Assembly (NCBI GenBank): GCA_025966315.1 | Contig: JAOPUZ010000023.1 | Location: 1-64,000, forward strand | DNA from: Frankiales bacterium | Lineage (GTDB): Bacteria; Actinomycetota; Actinomycetes; Mycobacteriales; Jatrophihabitantaceae | DNA: 64,000 nucleotides | Direction: 5' to 3' | Shown: in pieces, positions 28,402 to 39,566 of the stretch | Position numbering within the stretch: position 1 is the first letter of the stretch | How the letters are laid out: each line of letters opens with the position of its first letter | The notes under the pieces: model-generated | What the model was told of the DNA's origin: nothing | Databases searched by the model: none | Seen by the model: only the letters and a program-made list of their open reading frames with translations | Position numbers and translations under genes: made by a program

Positions 28402-29393
28402 ACCGTCGCCTCCATATCCACGTCCGGCTGGGTCGTCGCGATGCGGGCCGCGAAGAACTCCGCCTGCTCGCTCGACGTCCTGTGGGCGAAGCCGATCGCC
28501 TCGCGCACACTCTGGAATCCGCGCGCGGCCAGTTCGGCTTCGAGCTCGCGCGCAATCCGCATCGGCGCCGACGGGTCGTGAAAGATCACCGTGCCCACCG
28601 ATACCGCCGAGGCGCCGGCCAGGATGAACTCCAGCGCGTCCCGGCCGGTCTTGATACCGCCCATCCCCAGCAAGGGCACACTCGGCAGCGCCTGATGGAC
28701 CTGCCAGACGCAGCGGACCGCAACCGGGCGGATGGCCGGACCGCTCAGGCCGCCGGTGACGCCGCCCAGCGCGGGCCGCAACGTATCCAGATCGATGACC
28801 AGCCCCAGCAGCGTGTTGATCAGCGAAATCCCGTCCGCCCCCGCCTCGATCACCGCACGGGCTACCTGCGCGATGTCGGTGACATCGGGGGACAGCTTGG
28901 CGAAGATCGGCACGTTCGGGTTGGCCGCGCGGCGCACGGCTGAGATCACCCGGGCCGCGGCGAGCGGATCACACGCAAAGACCTGCCCACGATTTTCTAC
29001 GTTCGGGCACGAGATGTTCACTTCGAGCATCGCCACCGGGTGGTGGTAAAGGCGCTTGGCCAACGTCACGTACTCGTCGGTGTGGCTGCCGGCGATGGAC
29101 ACGACGGCCCGCGCACCGTGCGCCTTCAACCACGGCAACTCGTTGGCCAGGAACGAATCGATACCCGGACCCTGCAAGCCGATCGAGTTCAGCATGCCGC
29201 TCGGCGTTTCGGCCATCCGTGGCGTCGGCCGCCCCGATCGGGCCCTGGTCATGATCGATTTCGTGACGACGGCACCGATCTCGGACACGTCGAAGAACTG
29301 ATTCAGCTCCTCACCGGCGGCGGCGCAGCCCGACGCGGTCAGCACCGGGTTCGGCAGCTCGAGCGTCGAAAGAGCTGTAGACATGTCGACCAT
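28398..29393 (-). CDS. pyrD: Dihydroorotate dehydrogenase, catalytic subunit (class 1B)
   Basis: It oxidises dihydroorotate to orotate with FMN. 331 residues. Motifs: ELPNPVLTASGCA near the start, MLEVNISCPNVENRG with the class 1 catalytic Cys, IFAKLSPDVTDI, and GMGGIKTGRDALEFILAGASAVSVGT for FMN phosphate binding. With PyrK next to it this is the NAD-linked 1B enzyme, not the quinone-linked class 2 enzyme many actinobacteria use. The ATG overlaps the pyrK stop by one base. Confidence 0.93.
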   Translation of the reverse strand: MVDMSTALSTLELPNPVLTASGCAAAGEELNQFFDVSEIGAVVTKSIMTRARSGRPTPRMAETPSGMLNSIGLQGPGIDSFLANELPWLKAHGARAVVSIAGSHTDEYVTLAKRLYHHPVAMLEVNISCPNVENRGQVFACDPLAAARVISAVRRAANPNVPIFAKLSPDVTDIAQVARAVIEAGADGISLINTLLGLVIDLDTLRPALGGVTGGLSGPAIRPVAVRCVWQVHQALPSVPLLGMGGIKTGRDALEFILAGASAVSVGTVIFHDPSAPMRIARELEAELAARGFQSVREAIGFAHRTSSEQAEFFAARIATTQPDVDMEATV

Positions 29394-30274
29394 CAACGAC
29401 CACCCATCGCATCCGCACCCAGCAGGTCGGCGGGCAAGGTACCCACGTCGGCCCAGCGCACCCGGCCGGCCTCGAAGACCGGCCCCTCGACGCACGACCG
29501 AACGAACTTCGAGGTGCCGTCCGAACCTCGCACCGGCAACACGCAGGACATGCATACGCCGATCCCGCAAGCCATTGACTCCTCCACCGCAACCTGGGCC
29601 GGGATTGCGTGCGCGGCCGCGACCTCGCCCACCGCGCGCAGCATCCCCATCGGGCCGCAGGCGTACACGATCTGCGCACCGAGCCGTTCGATCGCCGAGG
29701 GCAGCGGATCAGTCACCCAGCCGCGCTGGCCCGCCGAGCCGTCGTCGGTGGTGACGGTGACCTGGCCGATCAACCGCTTGGCCGGCAGCTCACCGAACAA
29801 TCGGCTGCCGGTCGCCGCGCCGAGAATCAACTCGATGTCACTGCCTTGAGCGAGCAACGCTTCGGCCAGCGGCAGCAACGGCGCCGTCCCGTACCCGCCG
29901 CCGACCAGCACCGCCGGCGAAGCTTCGCGGGGTAGCGGGAACGGCACGCCGAGCGGGCCCACGAGATCCAGCTTGGTTCCGATCTGCTGGCGAACCAGCC
30001 ATTCGGTCCCTCGTCCGTGTTCGGCTACCACGAACTGGATGGTGCCCGCGAAGTCACCGCCCGGCTTCACCCCGTACAGCGCGAACGAACGGCGAAGCAA
30101 CATTGATGTGTCCGGGCCGCCGACCGCGATGGCCACGAATTGGCCGGGACGAAAGCCCGCGGCCACGCCCGGCGCGACCACGGTGAACTGCGTGTACTCG
30201 CCCAGCCGGGTGACGTCGAAGATCTCGCCGATCTCTTGCACTGGGATGGCCTGCGTGACAGCAGTGATGCTCAT
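29393..30274 (-). CDS. pyrK: Dihydroorotate dehydrogenase electron transfer subunit
   Basis: It passes electrons from PyrD to NAD. 293 residues: an FAD-binding barrel ([23 protein letters not shown]), an NAD-binding domain ([31 protein letters not shown]) and a C-terminal 2Fe-2S cluster site ([14 protein letters not shown] and [10 protein letters not shown] supply four Cys). It overlaps carB by four bases. Confidence 0.93.
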   Translation of the reverse strand: MSITAVTQAIPVQEIGEIFDVTRLGEYTQFTVVAPGVAAGFRPGQFVAIAVGGPDTSMLLRRSFALYGVKPGGDFAGTIQFVVAEHGRGTEWLVRQQIGTKLDLVGPLGVPFPLPREASPAVLVGGGYGTAPLLPLAEALLAQGSDIELILGAATGSRLFGELPAKRLIGQVTVTTDDGSAGQRGWVTDPLPSAIERLGAQIVYACGPMGMLRAVGEVAAAHAIPAQVAVEESMACGIGVCMSCVLPVRGSDGTSKFVRSCVEGPVFEAGRVRWADVGTLPADLLGADAMGGR

Positions 30275-33200
30275 CGGTCCGCCTCTAGTTGGGCCGCATC
30301 CCGTTCGGCCACCAGCGCGGCCAGAATCTCATGGTGCGCTTGCAGTGACCGGACGCCGACCTCGTCCCGGATCAGCGCCTCGATGCCCTGCACCGCCGCC
30401 GCGGCGGCCTGCACTGTGGTCAGGCAAGGAATCCCGGCCTGCACGGCCGCGGTCCGAATCTCGTAGCCATCCACCCGCGGACCGGAATTGCCCGGCGAGC
30501 CGAACGGCGTGTTCAAGATCAGGTCTACGTCACCGGCCAGGATCCGCTCGACAATATTGCCCGGTCCGTCGGAGAACTTGCCCACGACCTCGGCGTCCAC
30601 CCCGTTGCGGCGCATGACCTGTGCCGTCCCGGCCGTCGCCAGAATCCGAAACCCGAGGTCGTGCAGGCGCTTCACCGGAAAGATCGCCGCGCGTTTGTCG
30701 CGGTTGGCGATGGAAACGAACACCACGCCCTGCGAGGGCAGCGATCCATAGGCCGCGGCTTGGGACTTTGCGAATGCGGTGCCGAATACCCGGTCAATGC
30801 CCATCACCTCGCCGGTGGATTTCATCTCCGGTCCCAGAATCGAATCGACCTGGTCGCCGGCCGGAGTGCGGAAGCGGTGGAAGGGCAGGACGGCTTCCTT
30901 GACTGCGATCGGAGCGTCAGCGGGCAAGTCGCCGCCGTCGCCGTACCTGGGCAGCAATCCCTCCGCGCGTAGTTCGGCGATACTCGTCCCGAGCGCGATT
31001 CGGGCCGCGGCCTTGGCCAGTGGGACAGCCGTCGCCTTCGACACGAACGGAACCGTCCGGCTGGCCCGGGGATTGGCCTCCAGTACGTAGAGGATGTCTG
31101 ATCCCAGCGCGTACTGGACATTGAGCAGCCCGAGCACGCCGACCCCGGCCGCGATCTTCTCCGTGGCCTCACGTACCTGGGCGATCGTGGCGCTGCCCAG
31201 CGTGATCGGTGGCAAGGCGCAGGCCGAGTCACCGGAATGGATGCCGGCCTCTTCGATGTGTTCCATCACGCCACCGAGATAGAGCTCGGTTCCGTCATAC
31301 AGCGCATCGACGTCGATCTCGACGGCGTCGTCGAGAAAACGGTCGACCAGGACCGGATGATCGGCCGCGATGTCGGTGGCCTTCTCGATATAGGCGGCCA
31401 GGTTGGTCTCGTCGTAGACGATCTCCATGCCGCGGCCGCCGAGCACGTAGGAGGGCCGCACCAGTACCGGATAACCGATCGTGTCGGCCACCGCCTTGGC
31501 CTCGGCGAACGAGGTGGCCATGCCGTGTTTGGGGGCGGGCAGCCCAGCCGCGTCGAGCACCCGGCCGAACGCGCCCCGGTGCTCGGCCAGGTCGATGGCT
31601 TCGGGCTGGGTGCCCAGCACGGGCACGCCGGCGTCCTTGAGCCGCTGGGCCAAGCCGAGCGGAGTCTGCCCACCGAGGGTGCAGATCACGCCGGCGACCG
31701 TGCCGGATTGCTGTTCGGCGTGCACCACTTCGAGCACATCCTCGAAGGTCAACGGTTCGAAGTACAGCCGGTCGGCCGTGTCGTAGTCGGTGGACACGGT
31801 CTCGGGGTTGCAGTTCACCATGACGGTCTCGTAGCCCGCGTCCCGCAGGGCCATCACCGCGTGGACGCAGGAGTAATCGAACTCGATACCCTGACCGATC
31901 CGATTCGGCCCGCTGCCCAGGATCAGCACCTTCGGCCGCTCTCGTTGCGCGACGACCTCGGTCTCGCTGTCATAGGACGAGTAGTGGTAGGGCGTCTTGG
32001 CCTCGAATTCAGCCGCGCAGGTGTCGACGGTCTTGAACACCGGCCGGATGCCGATCCGGTGCCGCAGCGCCCGGACCCCATCCTCGCCGGCCAATTCGGG
32101 ACGCAGCGCCGCGATCTGGCGGTCGGACAGTCCGTGCCGCTTGGCGTGCCGGAGCAGGTCCGGGGTGACGGCCGGGGCCTCGCGCAGTGACTCCCCCACT
32201 TCCAGGATGAGCGCCATCTGGTCGATGAACCAGGGATCAATCCCGGTGGCGTCAGCAACCTGGTCGATCGTGGCGCCCGCCAGCAATGCCCGTTCGATCG
32301 CGTACAGCCGGCCGTCGGTCGGAACTGAGGCAATGCCGAGCAGCTCGTCCACCGAGGCGAAGTCGCGGGCCGTCGAGGACTGGTTGGAACGCCCAGCTGC
32401 CGACTGCGAGGCCGTCCAGAAGCCGGCTTCTTTCGTCTCCATCGAGCGCATCGCCTTGCCGAGCGCCTCGGTGAAGTTTCGCCCGATGGACATCGCTTCG
32501 CCTACCGACTTCATGTGTGTGGTGAGGACCGGATCGGCGCCGGGGAACTTCTCGAACGCGAACCGCGGGATCTTGACGACGACATAGTCCAGCGCCGGTT
32601 CGAACGACGCCGGTGTTGCCTGGGTGATGTCGTTGCTGACCTCGTCCAGGGTGAAGCCGACGGCGAGCTTGGCGGCGATCTTGGCGATCGGGAAGCCGGT
32701 GGCCTTGGACGCCAGCGCTGAGGACCGCGAGACCCGGGGGTTCATCTCGATCACGATCATCCGACCATCGGCGGGATTGATCGCGAATTGGATATTGCAA
32801 CCGCCGGTGTCGACGCCGACCTCGCGCAGTACGGCGATCCCGATGTCACGCATGTGCTGGTATTCCCGGTCGGTCAGCGTCATTGCCGGAGCCACCGTGA
32901 TCGAGTCACCGGTGTGCACGCCCATCGGATCGACGTTCTCGATGGAACAGACGACGACCACATTGTCCTTACGGTCGCGCATCAACTCCAGCTCGAACTC
33001 CTTCCAGCCGAACACGCTTTCTTCGACAAGCACCTCGTGCACCGGGGACGCAGCGAGGCCGCGCGCCACCTGCGTCCGCACCTCATCGACGCTGTTGGCC
33101 ATACCCGAGCCGAGCCCGCCCATCGTGAAGGACGGCCGCACCACGATCTTGTTGCCCACGGTGGCCGCAAACTCGAGGGCGTCCTCAAGGGTGTGGCACA

Positions 33201-33642
33201 CCGCCGAGGACGGCACGTCGCCACCGACTGTTCGCACGATGTCCTTGAACTTCTGCCGATCCTCGCCGCGCTGAATGGCATCGATGTCGGCACCGATCAG
33301 CTCCACGCCGTACTTGGCCAGCACGCCCGACTCATGCAGGCTCACCGCCAGGTTCAACGCGGTCTGCCCGCCGAGGGTCGGCAGGATGGCGTCAGGGCGC
33401 TCGGCCGCAATCACCTTCTCGACAAAGGCCGGCGTCAACGGCTCGATGTAGGTGGCGTCAGCGAATTCCGGGTCGGTCATGATCGTCGCCGGGTTGGAGT
33501 TGATTAGGCTGACCCGGTATCCCTCGCTGCGAAGCACGCGGCACGCTTGGGTGCCCGAGTAGTCGAACTCGCACGCCTGGCCGATGACGATCGGGCCGGA
33601 GCCGATCACCAGGATGTGCGAGATGTCGGTGCGCTTTCCCAT
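30271..33642 (-). CDS. carB: Carbamoyl-phosphate synthase large chain
   Basis: It makes carbamoyl phosphate for pyrimidines and arginine. 1123 residues with two ATP-grasp halves: half one starts [21 protein letters not shown], half two [21 protein letters not shown] at about residue 570. A C-terminal allosteric domain carries [20 protein letters not shown]. It is slightly longer than E. coli CarB (1073). The ATG overlaps the carA stop by one base; the upstream open frame is only a shadow of carA. Confidence 0.97.
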   Translation of the reverse strand: MGKRTDISHILVIGSGPIVIGQACEFDYSGTQACRVLRSEGYRVSLINSNPATIMTDPEFADATYIEPLTPAFVEKVIAAERPDAILPTLGGQTALNLAVSLHESGVLAKYGVELIGADIDAIQRGEDRQKFKDIVRTVGGDVPSSAVCHTLEDALEFAATVGNKIVVRPSFTMGGLGSGMANSVDEVRTQVARGLAASPVHEVLVEESVFGWKEFELELMRDRKDNVVVVCSIENVDPMGVHTGDSITVAPAMTLTDREYQHMRDIGIAVLREVGVDTGGCNIQFAINPADGRMIVIEMNPRVSRSSALASKATGFPIAKIAAKLAVGFTLDEVSNDITQATPASFEPALDYVVVKIPRFAFEKFPGADPVLTTHMKSVGEAMSIGRNFTEALGKAMRSMETKEAGFWTASQSAAGRSNQSSTARDFASVDELLGIASVPTDGRLYAIERALLAGATIDQVADATGIDPWFIDQMALILEVGESLREAPAVTPDLLRHAKRHGLSDRQIAALRPELAGEDGVRALRHRIGIRPVFKTVDTCAAEFEAKTPYHYSSYDSETEVVAQRERPKVLILGSGPNRIGQGIEFDYSCVHAVMALRDAGYETVMVNCNPETVSTDYDTADRLYFEPLTFEDVLEVVHAEQQSGTVAGVICTLGGQTPLGLAQRLKDAGVPVLGTQPEAIDLAEHRGAFGRVLDAAGLPAPKHGMATSFAEAKAVADTIGYPVLVRPSYVLGGRGMEIVYDETNLAAYIEKATDIAADHPVLVDRFLDDAVEIDVDALYDGTELYLGGVMEHIEEAGIHSGDSACALPPITLGSATIAQVREATEKIAAGVGVLGLLNVQYALGSDILYVLEANPRASRTVPFVSKATAVPLAKAAARIALGTSIAELRAEGLLPRYGDGGDLPADAPIAVKEAVLPFHRFRTPAGDQVDSILGPEMKSTGEVMGIDRVFGTAFAKSQAAAYGSLPSQGVVFVSIANRDKRAAIFPVKRLHDLGFRILATAGTAQVMRRNGVDAEVVGKFSDGPGNIVERILAGDVDLILNTPFGSPGNSGPRVDGYEIRTAAVQAGIPCLTTVQAAAAAVQGIEALIRDEVGVRSLQAHHEILAALVAERDAAQLEADR

Positions 33643-34814
33643 CAGCGGGGCTCCCCCAGGTTTGACATGCCAGTAGCGAAGCTCGCTCGCTCGCCCAGCA
33701 GCTCGGCGAACCGATCGAACAGGTAGGCCGCATCGTGCGGACCGGCCGCGGCCTCGGGGTGATATTGCACCGAGAAAGCAGGCACATCGTGGGCACGCAG
33801 TCCCTCGACCACATTGTCGTTGAGGCACACGTGGCTCACCTCGACCGCGCCGAACGCCGTCTCGGTCGGCGCGTCCAGCGGGGCATCAACGGCGAAGCCG
33901 TGATTGTGGGCCGTCACCTCGACCTTGCCCGTGCTGCGGTCCTGCACCGGTTGGTTGATGCCACGGTGGCCGTAGCGCAACTTGTAGGTCCCGAAGCCCA
34001 GCGCGCGTCCGAGGATCTGATTGCCGAAGCAGATCCCGAAGATCGGCGTGCTTCGCTCGAGCAATTCACGCACCACGGCGGTGGTGGCGTCAGCGGTGCT
34101 CGGGTCACCCGGACCGTTGGCGAGAAAGACCGCATCGGCCCCGGTCGCGGCTATCTCAGCGGCGGACGCCGTCGAGGGCAGCACGATGGTGGTGATGCCG
34201 CGTTCAGCCATCCGGTGCGGCGTCATGGTCTTGATCCCGTAGTCGATGGCCGCGACGGTGAACCGGTGCTCACCGATCGCCGGCACGGTGTAGCTCTCTC
34301 GCGTCGAGACCTCCGCGCTCAGATCGGCACCCACCATCGGCGGTGACTCGAGCACCTTGGCCAGCAGCGATTCCCGATCCAGGTCCTGCGTCGAGATGGC
34401 GCAGCGCATCGCGCCCCGCTCGCGCAGATGCCGGGTCAGCGCGCGGGTGTCGAGGCCGGAGATGCCGACGATCTGCTGGGCCACCAGCTCGTCGGTCAAC
34501 GATCGGGTGGCCCGCCAGTTCGACACCCGCCGGGCCGGATCGCGCACGACGTAGCCGGCGACCCAGATCCGTCCGGATTCCGCGTCTTCGTCGTTGACGC
34601 CGGTGTTGCCGATGTGCGGAGCGGTTTGCACGACGATCTGACGGTGGTAGGACGGGTCGGTCAAGGTTTCCTGATAGCCGGTCATGCCGGTGTTGAAGAC
34701 CGCCTCGCCGAAGGTCTCACCACCGGCACCGAATTGCTCGCCGAGGAAGGTCTGGCCATCCTCGAGCACCAGGATTGCCGGCGCACCCTGCCGCGCGGCG
34801 CCCATCGAAACCAT
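33642..34814 (-). CDS. carA: Carbamoyl-phosphate synthase small chain
   Basis: Glutamine amidotransferase subunit feeding ammonia to CarB. 390 residues. The N-terminal domain includes [17 protein letters not shown]; the class I amidotransferase domain has the nucleophile in [13 protein letters not shown] and the His/Glu in [13 protein letters not shown]. It lies between a small membrane-protein gene and carB within the operon. Confidence 0.97.
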   Translation of the reverse strand: MVSMGAARQGAPAILVLEDGQTFLGEQFGAGGETFGEAVFNTGMTGYQETLTDPSYHRQIVVQTAPHIGNTGVNDEDAESGRIWVAGYVVRDPARRVSNWRATRSLTDELVAQQIVGISGLDTRALTRHLRERGAMRCAISTQDLDRESLLAKVLESPPMVGADLSAEVSTRESYTVPAIGEHRFTVAAIDYGIKTMTPHRMAERGITTIVLPSTASAAEIAATGADAVFLANGPGDPSTADATTAVVRELLERSTPIFGICFGNQILGRALGFGTYKLRYGHRGINQPVQDRSTGKVEVTAHNHGFAVDAPLDAPTETAFGAVEVSHVCLNDNVVEGLRAHDVPAFSVQYHPEAAAGPHDAAYLFDRFAELLGERASFATGMSNLGEPR

Positions 34815-35357
34815 TTATGCGTCCGTCCTGTTGTTGTCGTTCGAATCCTTCGACGGGCCCGTCCGAGAACGGGCGCCGTCGTTGTTTATGCTGGCGATCC
34901 AGGCGGCGTATCCGCTGCGATCATCGGCGCGGACACCCGTGTCGAGTTCGGCGGCACCATGTTGCCAGCGCAGCACCAGCAGACCGCCAGGCCCGACCAC
35001 CTTGCCGGCGAGTGCGGGCTCCAACCGGGCGTCGATCAGCTCATCGTTGGGGATGTAGATCGGTTCGCTGCCGGTGCGATCGATGAGCACGCCGTCCCCG
35101 AACAGCCGGAAAACCGCCTCGGAGCGCAGGCCGAGGCCATGGACTACGACGCGGTTCTGCCACTGGGTGGCAAAGGTGGTCCCGACGTAGAGGCCGGCGA
35201 GATCTGGCACCAGCGGGTCACCGATCGACCCGGGTAGCTCGGCGAGCGGCGGTAGGCCCGACTGCGTGGCGGCCCGCCGCCGCCAGCCCAGCCGCATGGC
35301 ACCGAGGACGAGCACGAACAGCACCAGGAACAGCAACACCAAACCCAACCGGATCAC
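34815..35357 (-). CDS. Membrane protein of the pyr operon (Rv1382-like)
   Basis: 180 residues: one N-terminal membrane helix ([21 protein letters not shown]) followed by a beta-rich soluble domain ([52 protein letters not shown]) that resembles a PH-like fold. A gene of this kind sits at the same place, between pyrC and carA, in Mycobacterium tuberculosis (Rv1382). GTG start overlaps the pyrC stop (GTGA); it abuts carA. Function unknown, but the operon position is conserved. Confidence 0.8.
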   Translation of the reverse strand: MIRLGLVLLFLVLFVLVLGAMRLGWRRRAATQSGLPPLAELPGSIGDPLVPDLAGLYVGTTFATQWQNRVVVHGLGLRSEAVFRLFGDGVLIDRTGSEPIYIPNDELIDARLEPALAGKVVGPGGLLVLRWQHGAAELDTGVRADDRSGYAAWIASINNDGARSRTGPSKDSNDNNRTDA

Positions 35358-36697
35358 CGGGACGCTCCCGCGACCTGGCCGGCGACCAGCTTGCCGTCGA
35401 GCACCGTCGCGGTGCCGCGCAGGAACGTCGCGACGACCCGACCGGGCAACGTGCGACCTTCGTAGGGCGTGTTCCGGGATTTCGAGGCCAGGGCAGCGCG
35501 GTCCACCGTCCAGTGCGCGGTGTCGTCGACCAGCACCAGATTTGCCGGCGACCCGATCGCGATGGGCCGCCCTTGATCGGCGAGGCGGCCGATTCGGGCC
35601 GGCGCCGCACTCATCCGGTCGGCAACCCCGCGCCAATCCAGAGCACCGGTCTCGACCATCGTCTCGATGACGACGGACAGCGCGGTCTGCAGCCCAAGCA
35701 TGCCCGGCGAGGCCGAGCCCCACTCGCTCTCTTTGTCCTCCGAACTGTGCGGGGCATGGTCGGTCGCTACACAGTCGATGGTGCCGTCGGCCAACCCGGC
35801 CCGCAGCGCCGCGATGTCGGAGGCGGTCCGCAACGGTGGATTGACCTTGAAGACCGGGTCGTAGTCCTCGGCCAGATCGTCGGTGAGCAAGAGATGGTGC
35901 GGCGTGACTTCCGCGCTGACCTGCCAGCCCTTCGCTTTGGCGGCCCGGATGATGTCGACCGAACCGGCTGTCGAGACGTGGCAGACGTGCAACCGGGAGT
36001 CGACGTGGGCGGCCAGCAGGGTGTCGCGAGCGATGATGGCTTCTTCGGCCGCGGCCGGCCAACCGGTCAGTCCGAGCCGCGCGGACACGACGCCTTCGTT
36101 CAGCTGGGCGCCCACCGTCAGCCTCGGTTCTTCGGCGTGCTGGGCGATCACCCCGTCGAAGGCCTTGACGTATTCCAGTGCGCGCCGCATCAGGGCGGGA
36201 TCACTGACACACGCGCCGTCGTCGGAGAAAACCCTTACGCGGGCGACGGAATCGGCCATGGCGCCCAGCTCGGCCAGTTGCAGACCGGCCCGTCCGACCG
36301 TGACCGCGCCGATCGGGTGCACGTCGACCAGGCCGGTCTGCTCGCCTAGCCGGAAGACCTGTTCGACGACGCCGGCTGTGTCGGCGGTCGGATCGGTGTT
36401 CGGCATCGCGAAGACCGCCGTGAAGCCACCCAGCGCGGCGGCCTCGGATCCGGTACGGACCGTTTCGGCGTCCTCCCGGCCGGGTTCGCGCAGGTGCACG
36501 TGCAGATCGACCAGCCCGGGCAGCAGTACGGCCCCGCCGCCGTCGATGACGGTTTCATCATCGGCCGGCGCCAGGTCCGCACCGATCTCGGCAATCGTGC
36601 CGTCGAGGATGCGGACGTCAACGGCGGCCTCGCCGTACGGCCGCACCGCGCGCAGCAGCAGGCCACGCTGATCGTTGAACCTGGCCTGGTTACTCAT
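35354..36697 (-). CDS. pyrC: Dihydroorotase
   Basis: It closes carbamoyl aspartate to dihydroorotate. 447 residues, class I type. Metal ligands are in [12 protein letters not shown] and the later HHLLL, HVST and [14 protein letters not shown] segments. It overlaps pyrB by eight bases upstream and the Rv1382-like gene by three downstream. Confidence 0.96.
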   Translation of the reverse strand: MSNQARFNDQRGLLLRAVRPYGEAAVDVRILDGTIAEIGADLAPADDETVIDGGGAVLLPGLVDLHVHLREPGREDAETVRTGSEAAALGGFTAVFAMPNTDPTADTAGVVEQVFRLGEQTGLVDVHPIGAVTVGRAGLQLAELGAMADSVARVRVFSDDGACVSDPALMRRALEYVKAFDGVIAQHAEEPRLTVGAQLNEGVVSARLGLTGWPAAAEEAIIARDTLLAAHVDSRLHVCHVSTAGSVDIIRAAKAKGWQVSAEVTPHHLLLTDDLAEDYDPVFKVNPPLRTASDIAALRAGLADGTIDCVATDHAPHSSEDKESEWGSASPGMLGLQTALSVVIETMVETGALDWRGVADRMSAAPARIGRLADQGRPIAIGSPANLVLVDDTAHWTVDRAALASKSRNTPYEGRTLPGRVVATFLRGTATVLDGKLVAGQVAGASR

Positions 36698-37646
36698 TGG
36701 CCACCCCCTCGCCGGACAGCAACATGTAGAGCACGGCCATCCGCACGCTCACCCCGTTCGTCACCTGCTCCGTAATCACCGAACGACGCGGGTCGTCGGC
36801 GACCTCGGCGGAAATCTCCATCCCGCGATTCATCGGGCCGGGATGCATCACGAGCGTGTGCTCCTCGCATTTCGCCAACCGCGCAGCGTCCAGCCCGTAG
36901 CGGCGTGAGTATTCACGCGCGGACGGGAAGTAGCTCGCCGTCATGCGCTCGCGCTGTACCCGAAGCATCATCACCACGTCGGCACCGGGCAGTGCGGAAT
37001 CCAGGTCGTAGCTGACCTCACACGGCCACTCGGCCACCCCGACCGGGAGCAGTGTCGGGGGCGCCACCAAGACCACTTCCGCACCGAGCGTGCGCAACAA
37101 GCGGACGTTGGAGCGGGCCACCCGGGAGTGCAGCACATCGCCGACCACGACGACCCGCAGGCCCTTGAGGTCGCCTTCACCATCGCGCAGCCGCCGGCGC
37201 ATCGTGAAGGCGTCGAGCAGGGCCTGGGTCGGATGCTCGTGGGTGCCGTCGCCGGCGTTGATGACGCTGCCCTCGATCCAGGTCGCCAGCCGGCGGGGCG
37301 CGCCCGACAGGTGATGCCGGATAACCACCGCGTCCGAGCCCATCGCTTGCAGGGTGAGCGCGGTGTCCTTCAGCGACTCGCCCTTGCTGACGCTCGAGCC
37401 TTTCGCCGAGAAGTTGACGACATCGGCCGACAGCCGCTTGGCCGCCAGCTCGAAAGACGTCCGGGTACGAGTTGAGTCCTCGTAGAAGAGGTTGACCACG
37501 GTTCGGCCCCGCAACGTCGGCAGCTTCTTGACCTCACGACCGGTCATTGCGGCATCCAGGCGCGCCGCGGTGTCCAACAGGGCGACCGCAGTCTCGTTGT
37601 TCAGGTCTTGCGAGGACAGCAGGTGACGCCCGATCGAGACGCTCAT
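36690..37646 (-). CDS. pyrB: Aspartate carbamoyltransferase, catalytic chain
   Basis: It joins carbamoyl phosphate and aspartate. 318 residues with the carbamoyl-phosphate loop [35 protein letters not shown], and the aspartate-binding [13 protein letters not shown]. No pyrI regulatory chain is present, so this is the unregulated trimer type; control falls to PyrR. It overlaps pyrR by four bases and pyrC by eight. Confidence 0.96.
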   Translation of the reverse strand: MSVSIGRHLLSSQDLNNETAVALLDTAARLDAAMTGREVKKLPTLRGRTVVNLFYEDSTRTRTSFELAAKRLSADVVNFSAKGSSVSKGESLKDTALTLQAMGSDAVVIRHHLSGAPRRLATWIEGSVINAGDGTHEHPTQALLDAFTMRRRLRDGEGDLKGLRVVVVGDVLHSRVARSNVRLLRTLGAEVVLVAPPTLLPVGVAEWPCEVSYDLDSALPGADVVMMLRVQRERMTASYFPSAREYSRRYGLDAARLAKCEEHTLVMHPGPMNRGMEISAEVADDPRRSVITEQVTNGVSVRMAVLYMLLSGEGVANE

Positions 37647-38242
37647 TCGCCGTGCCCTTCCTCGAACTCGGCCGGCCCGACGATGGTGACCGCATCCGAA
37701 CCGTCCCGCTCGAGCATTCGGACCTTCACCTGCTGCTGCACCGAGGTCGGCAGGTTCTTTCCGACGTAGTCGGCCCGGATCGGCAGCTCGCGGTGCCCCC
37801 GGTCGACCAGCACCGCCAGCTGGACGGCGCGGGGTCGCCCGAGATCGGCAATCGCGTCCAGGGCCGCACGGACCGTGCGCCCGGAGAACAGCACATCGTC
37901 CACCAGGATCACCAGCTTGCCGTCGAGACCACCAGCCGGCTCGCGGGTTTCGGCGAGGGGCCGGAAGGCCTGGCTGCGCAGGTCGTCGCGATACATCGTA
38001 ATGTCGATAGCGCCCAAACCGACGCGAACACCGGCAAAGGTGGCGACACGGTCAGCGAGCCGCTGAGCGAGAAAAGTGCCGCGAGTCGGAATTCCCATGA
38101 GCACGACACCGTCGCCGCCACGAGTTTTTTCGAGAATCTGATGAGCGATTCGATCGAGAACGCGCGCCATGTCTTCGGCGCTGAGCACTGTTTTCGGTGC
38201 CTGGAGGTCAATCTGGCTTGCTGAGTGCGACTGCGCGGGCAT
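37643..38242 (-). CDS. pyrR: Pyrimidine operon RNA-binding regulator / uracil phosphoribosyltransferase
   Basis: UMP-sensing regulator that binds pyr mRNA and also has UPRTase activity. 199 residues with the PRPP motif [19 protein letters not shown] and the family segments [16 protein letters not shown] and ITMYRDDLR. The ATG at 38242 is preferred over a GTG at 38272, because the GTG falls inside the PyrR-binding hairpin. First gene of the pyr operon. Its own leader carries the target site. Confidence 0.95.
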   Translation of the reverse strand: MPAQSHSASQIDLQAPKTVLSAEDMARVLDRIAHQILEKTRGGDGVVLMGIPTRGTFLAQRLADRVATFAGVRVGLGAIDITMYRDDLRSQAFRPLAETREPAGGLDGKLVILVDDVLFSGRTVRAALDAIADLGRPRAVQLAVLVDRGHRELPIRADYVGKNLPTSVQQQVKVRMLERDGSDAVTIVGPAEFEEGHGE

Positions 38243-38244
38243 AA

Positions 38245-38311
38245 CGGCAGCGAACCCCCTTTCTCGCCTCACTGGACGAGTCGTTAAAGGACGTCGGTTC
38301 GCTGCCGACGT
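38245..38311 (-). promoter_or_regulatory. PyrR-binding RNA element with candidate ribosome-site switch
   Basis: In the pyrR mRNA leader, 38280-38263 reads CTCG-TCCAGTGAGG-CGAG, a hairpin whose loop region GTCCAGTGAGGC matches the core of the PyrR consensus ARUCCNGNGAGGYU. Just after it is the Shine-Dalgarno AAAGGGGG (38262-38255). Upstream, 38311-38291 can form a 7-bp hairpin. Its CGGCAGCGAACC (38307-38296) is also perfectly complementary over 12 bases to 38256-38245, covering part of the Shine-Dalgarno and the spacer. PyrR binding is well supported; the switch is inferred. Confidence 0.75.
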
Positions 38312-38477
38312 TATCAGTAGCGGTCTACGCTGCGTAACAGCGGATCGCTACAGTAGGCGAAATCGGCGACCATCGATCCGCCAACTGTTACCGTCTGTTT
38401 CCTGCGGCTCGTACAAAACAGGACACAGCGACTGTGAGAGCGGTTACCTAACGTGGCCGATAGGTGAGGACAGGACA

Positions 38478-39068
38478 GTGACGGAGCAGAACAACGGCAC
38501 GATCGAAGCAACTGACCCGGTTGACGACCAGATCGACACCACCAGCGTAGAAGCGGGAGCTGAGGCACCCGACGATCGTGAGTATGCGCGCGCCCTCGGC
38601 AGCCGCCTGCGCGCCGTGAGATCCCAGCAGCGTTTGTCGCTGCACGGCGTCGAGCGCAAGTCAGGCGGAAAATGGAAGGCCGTCGTCGTCGGCTCCTACG
38701 AGCGCGGCGATCGAGCGGTATCCGTGGCGCGCCTCGCCGAACTGGCCGATTTCTACGGTGTTCCCATTTCGGAACTCTTGCCCGTTGAGGATGGCCCTTC
38801 GGGTGCCCGCATCGACGCCTCCGCCAAGGTCGTGCTGGACCTGCAGCGTTTGCAGAACGTGCCGCCGGAAGAGGCCGCGCCACTGGTGCGCTACGCGCAG
38901 TCCATCCAGCGTCAGCGGGGCGACTACGGCAACAAAGTGCTGTCCATCCGGGGTGAGGACCTACGGGCCTTGGCGCTGATGTTCGACAGCTCGCTGGAAA
39001 ACCTCACCGACAAACTGATCGGCTGGGGCGTGCTGGCCGCCGGCTCCATTGGGCACGTCCGCGACTAG
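38478..39068 (+). CDS. bldD: BldD developmental regulator
   Basis: A cyclic-di-GMP-controlled repressor of developmental genes. 196 residues: a polar 30-residue N-terminal extension compared with Streptomyces BldD, then the helix-turn-helix (about 36-104: YARALGSRLRAVRSQQRLSLHGVERKS, VVGSYERGDRAVSVARLAELADFYGVP), then the C-terminal domain. The cyclic-di-GMP signature RxD-X8-RxxD is intact (R147-G-D149 and R158-G-E-D161). GTG start with AGGACA upstream. Divergent from pyrR, next to nusB, as in Streptomyces. Confidence 0.95.
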   Translation: MTEQNNGTIEATDPVDDQIDTTSVEAGAEAPDDREYARALGSRLRAVRSQQRLSLHGVERKSGGKWKAVVVGSYERGDRAVSVARLAELADFYGVPISELLPVEDGPSGARIDASAKVVLDLQRLQNVPPEEAAPLVRYAQSIQRQRGDYGNKVLSIRGEDLRALALMFDSSLENLTDKLIGWGVLAAGSIGHVRD

Positions 39069-39134
39069 CACCCGCACGCGCGATCAGCACCGGCCCCGCG
39101 ACTACCAATGGTGGACTTGCAATGGTGCGGCGGA

Positions 39135-39548
39135 TCAGCCGTTCGGGGTCGTGACCTGGTCGCGCAGGATTCGTCCGAGTACCCCGTTGATGAACTTCGG
39201 CGAATCGTCGGTGGACAGCAACTTCGCGAGCTCGACCGCCTCGTCGATGGCAACCGCATCCGGCACGGCATCCGACCACAACAGTTCGAACAAGCCCACC
39301 CGCAGGATCGCTCGATCCACTCCGGGCATCCGTTCCAGCGTCCAACCTTCGGAGTAGTCGCGCAGCATCGTGTCGATCTCGGTCCGACGGCCGCCGACTC
39401 CTTCAACCAGGCTGATCGTGTAGTCGTTTATCGGCGGATCGGCCAGGGCGACCCGTTCGGCCAGCGTGCTGATTGCGTCGTCCCCGCGGAGATCGGCTTC
39501 ATAGATGAGGTCGACTGCTCGCTTACGAGCCTTGCTGCGCGCTGCCAT
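39135..39548 (-). CDS. nusB: Transcription antitermination factor NusB
   Basis: An all-helical factor in rRNA antitermination. 137 residues with ARSKARKRAVDLIYEADLRG at the N-terminus, WTLERMPGVDRAILRVGLFELLW and AIDEAVELAKLLSTDDSPKFINGVLGRI. Lies 18 bases after efp in the same direction, the usual actinobacterial order. Confidence 0.95.
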   Translation of the reverse strand: MAARSKARKRAVDLIYEADLRGDDAISTLAERVALADPPINDYTISLVEGVGGRRTEIDTMLRDYSEGWTLERMPGVDRAILRVGLFELLWSDAVPDAVAIDEAVELAKLLSTDDSPKFINGVLGRILRDQVTTPNG

Positions 39549-39566
39549 CAGAAGTCGCTAACCGTC

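Noticed and set aside
38440-38470. BldD box before bldD (autoregulation)
   Set aside because: TTACCTAACGTGG fits the known consensus at too few positions to claim it.
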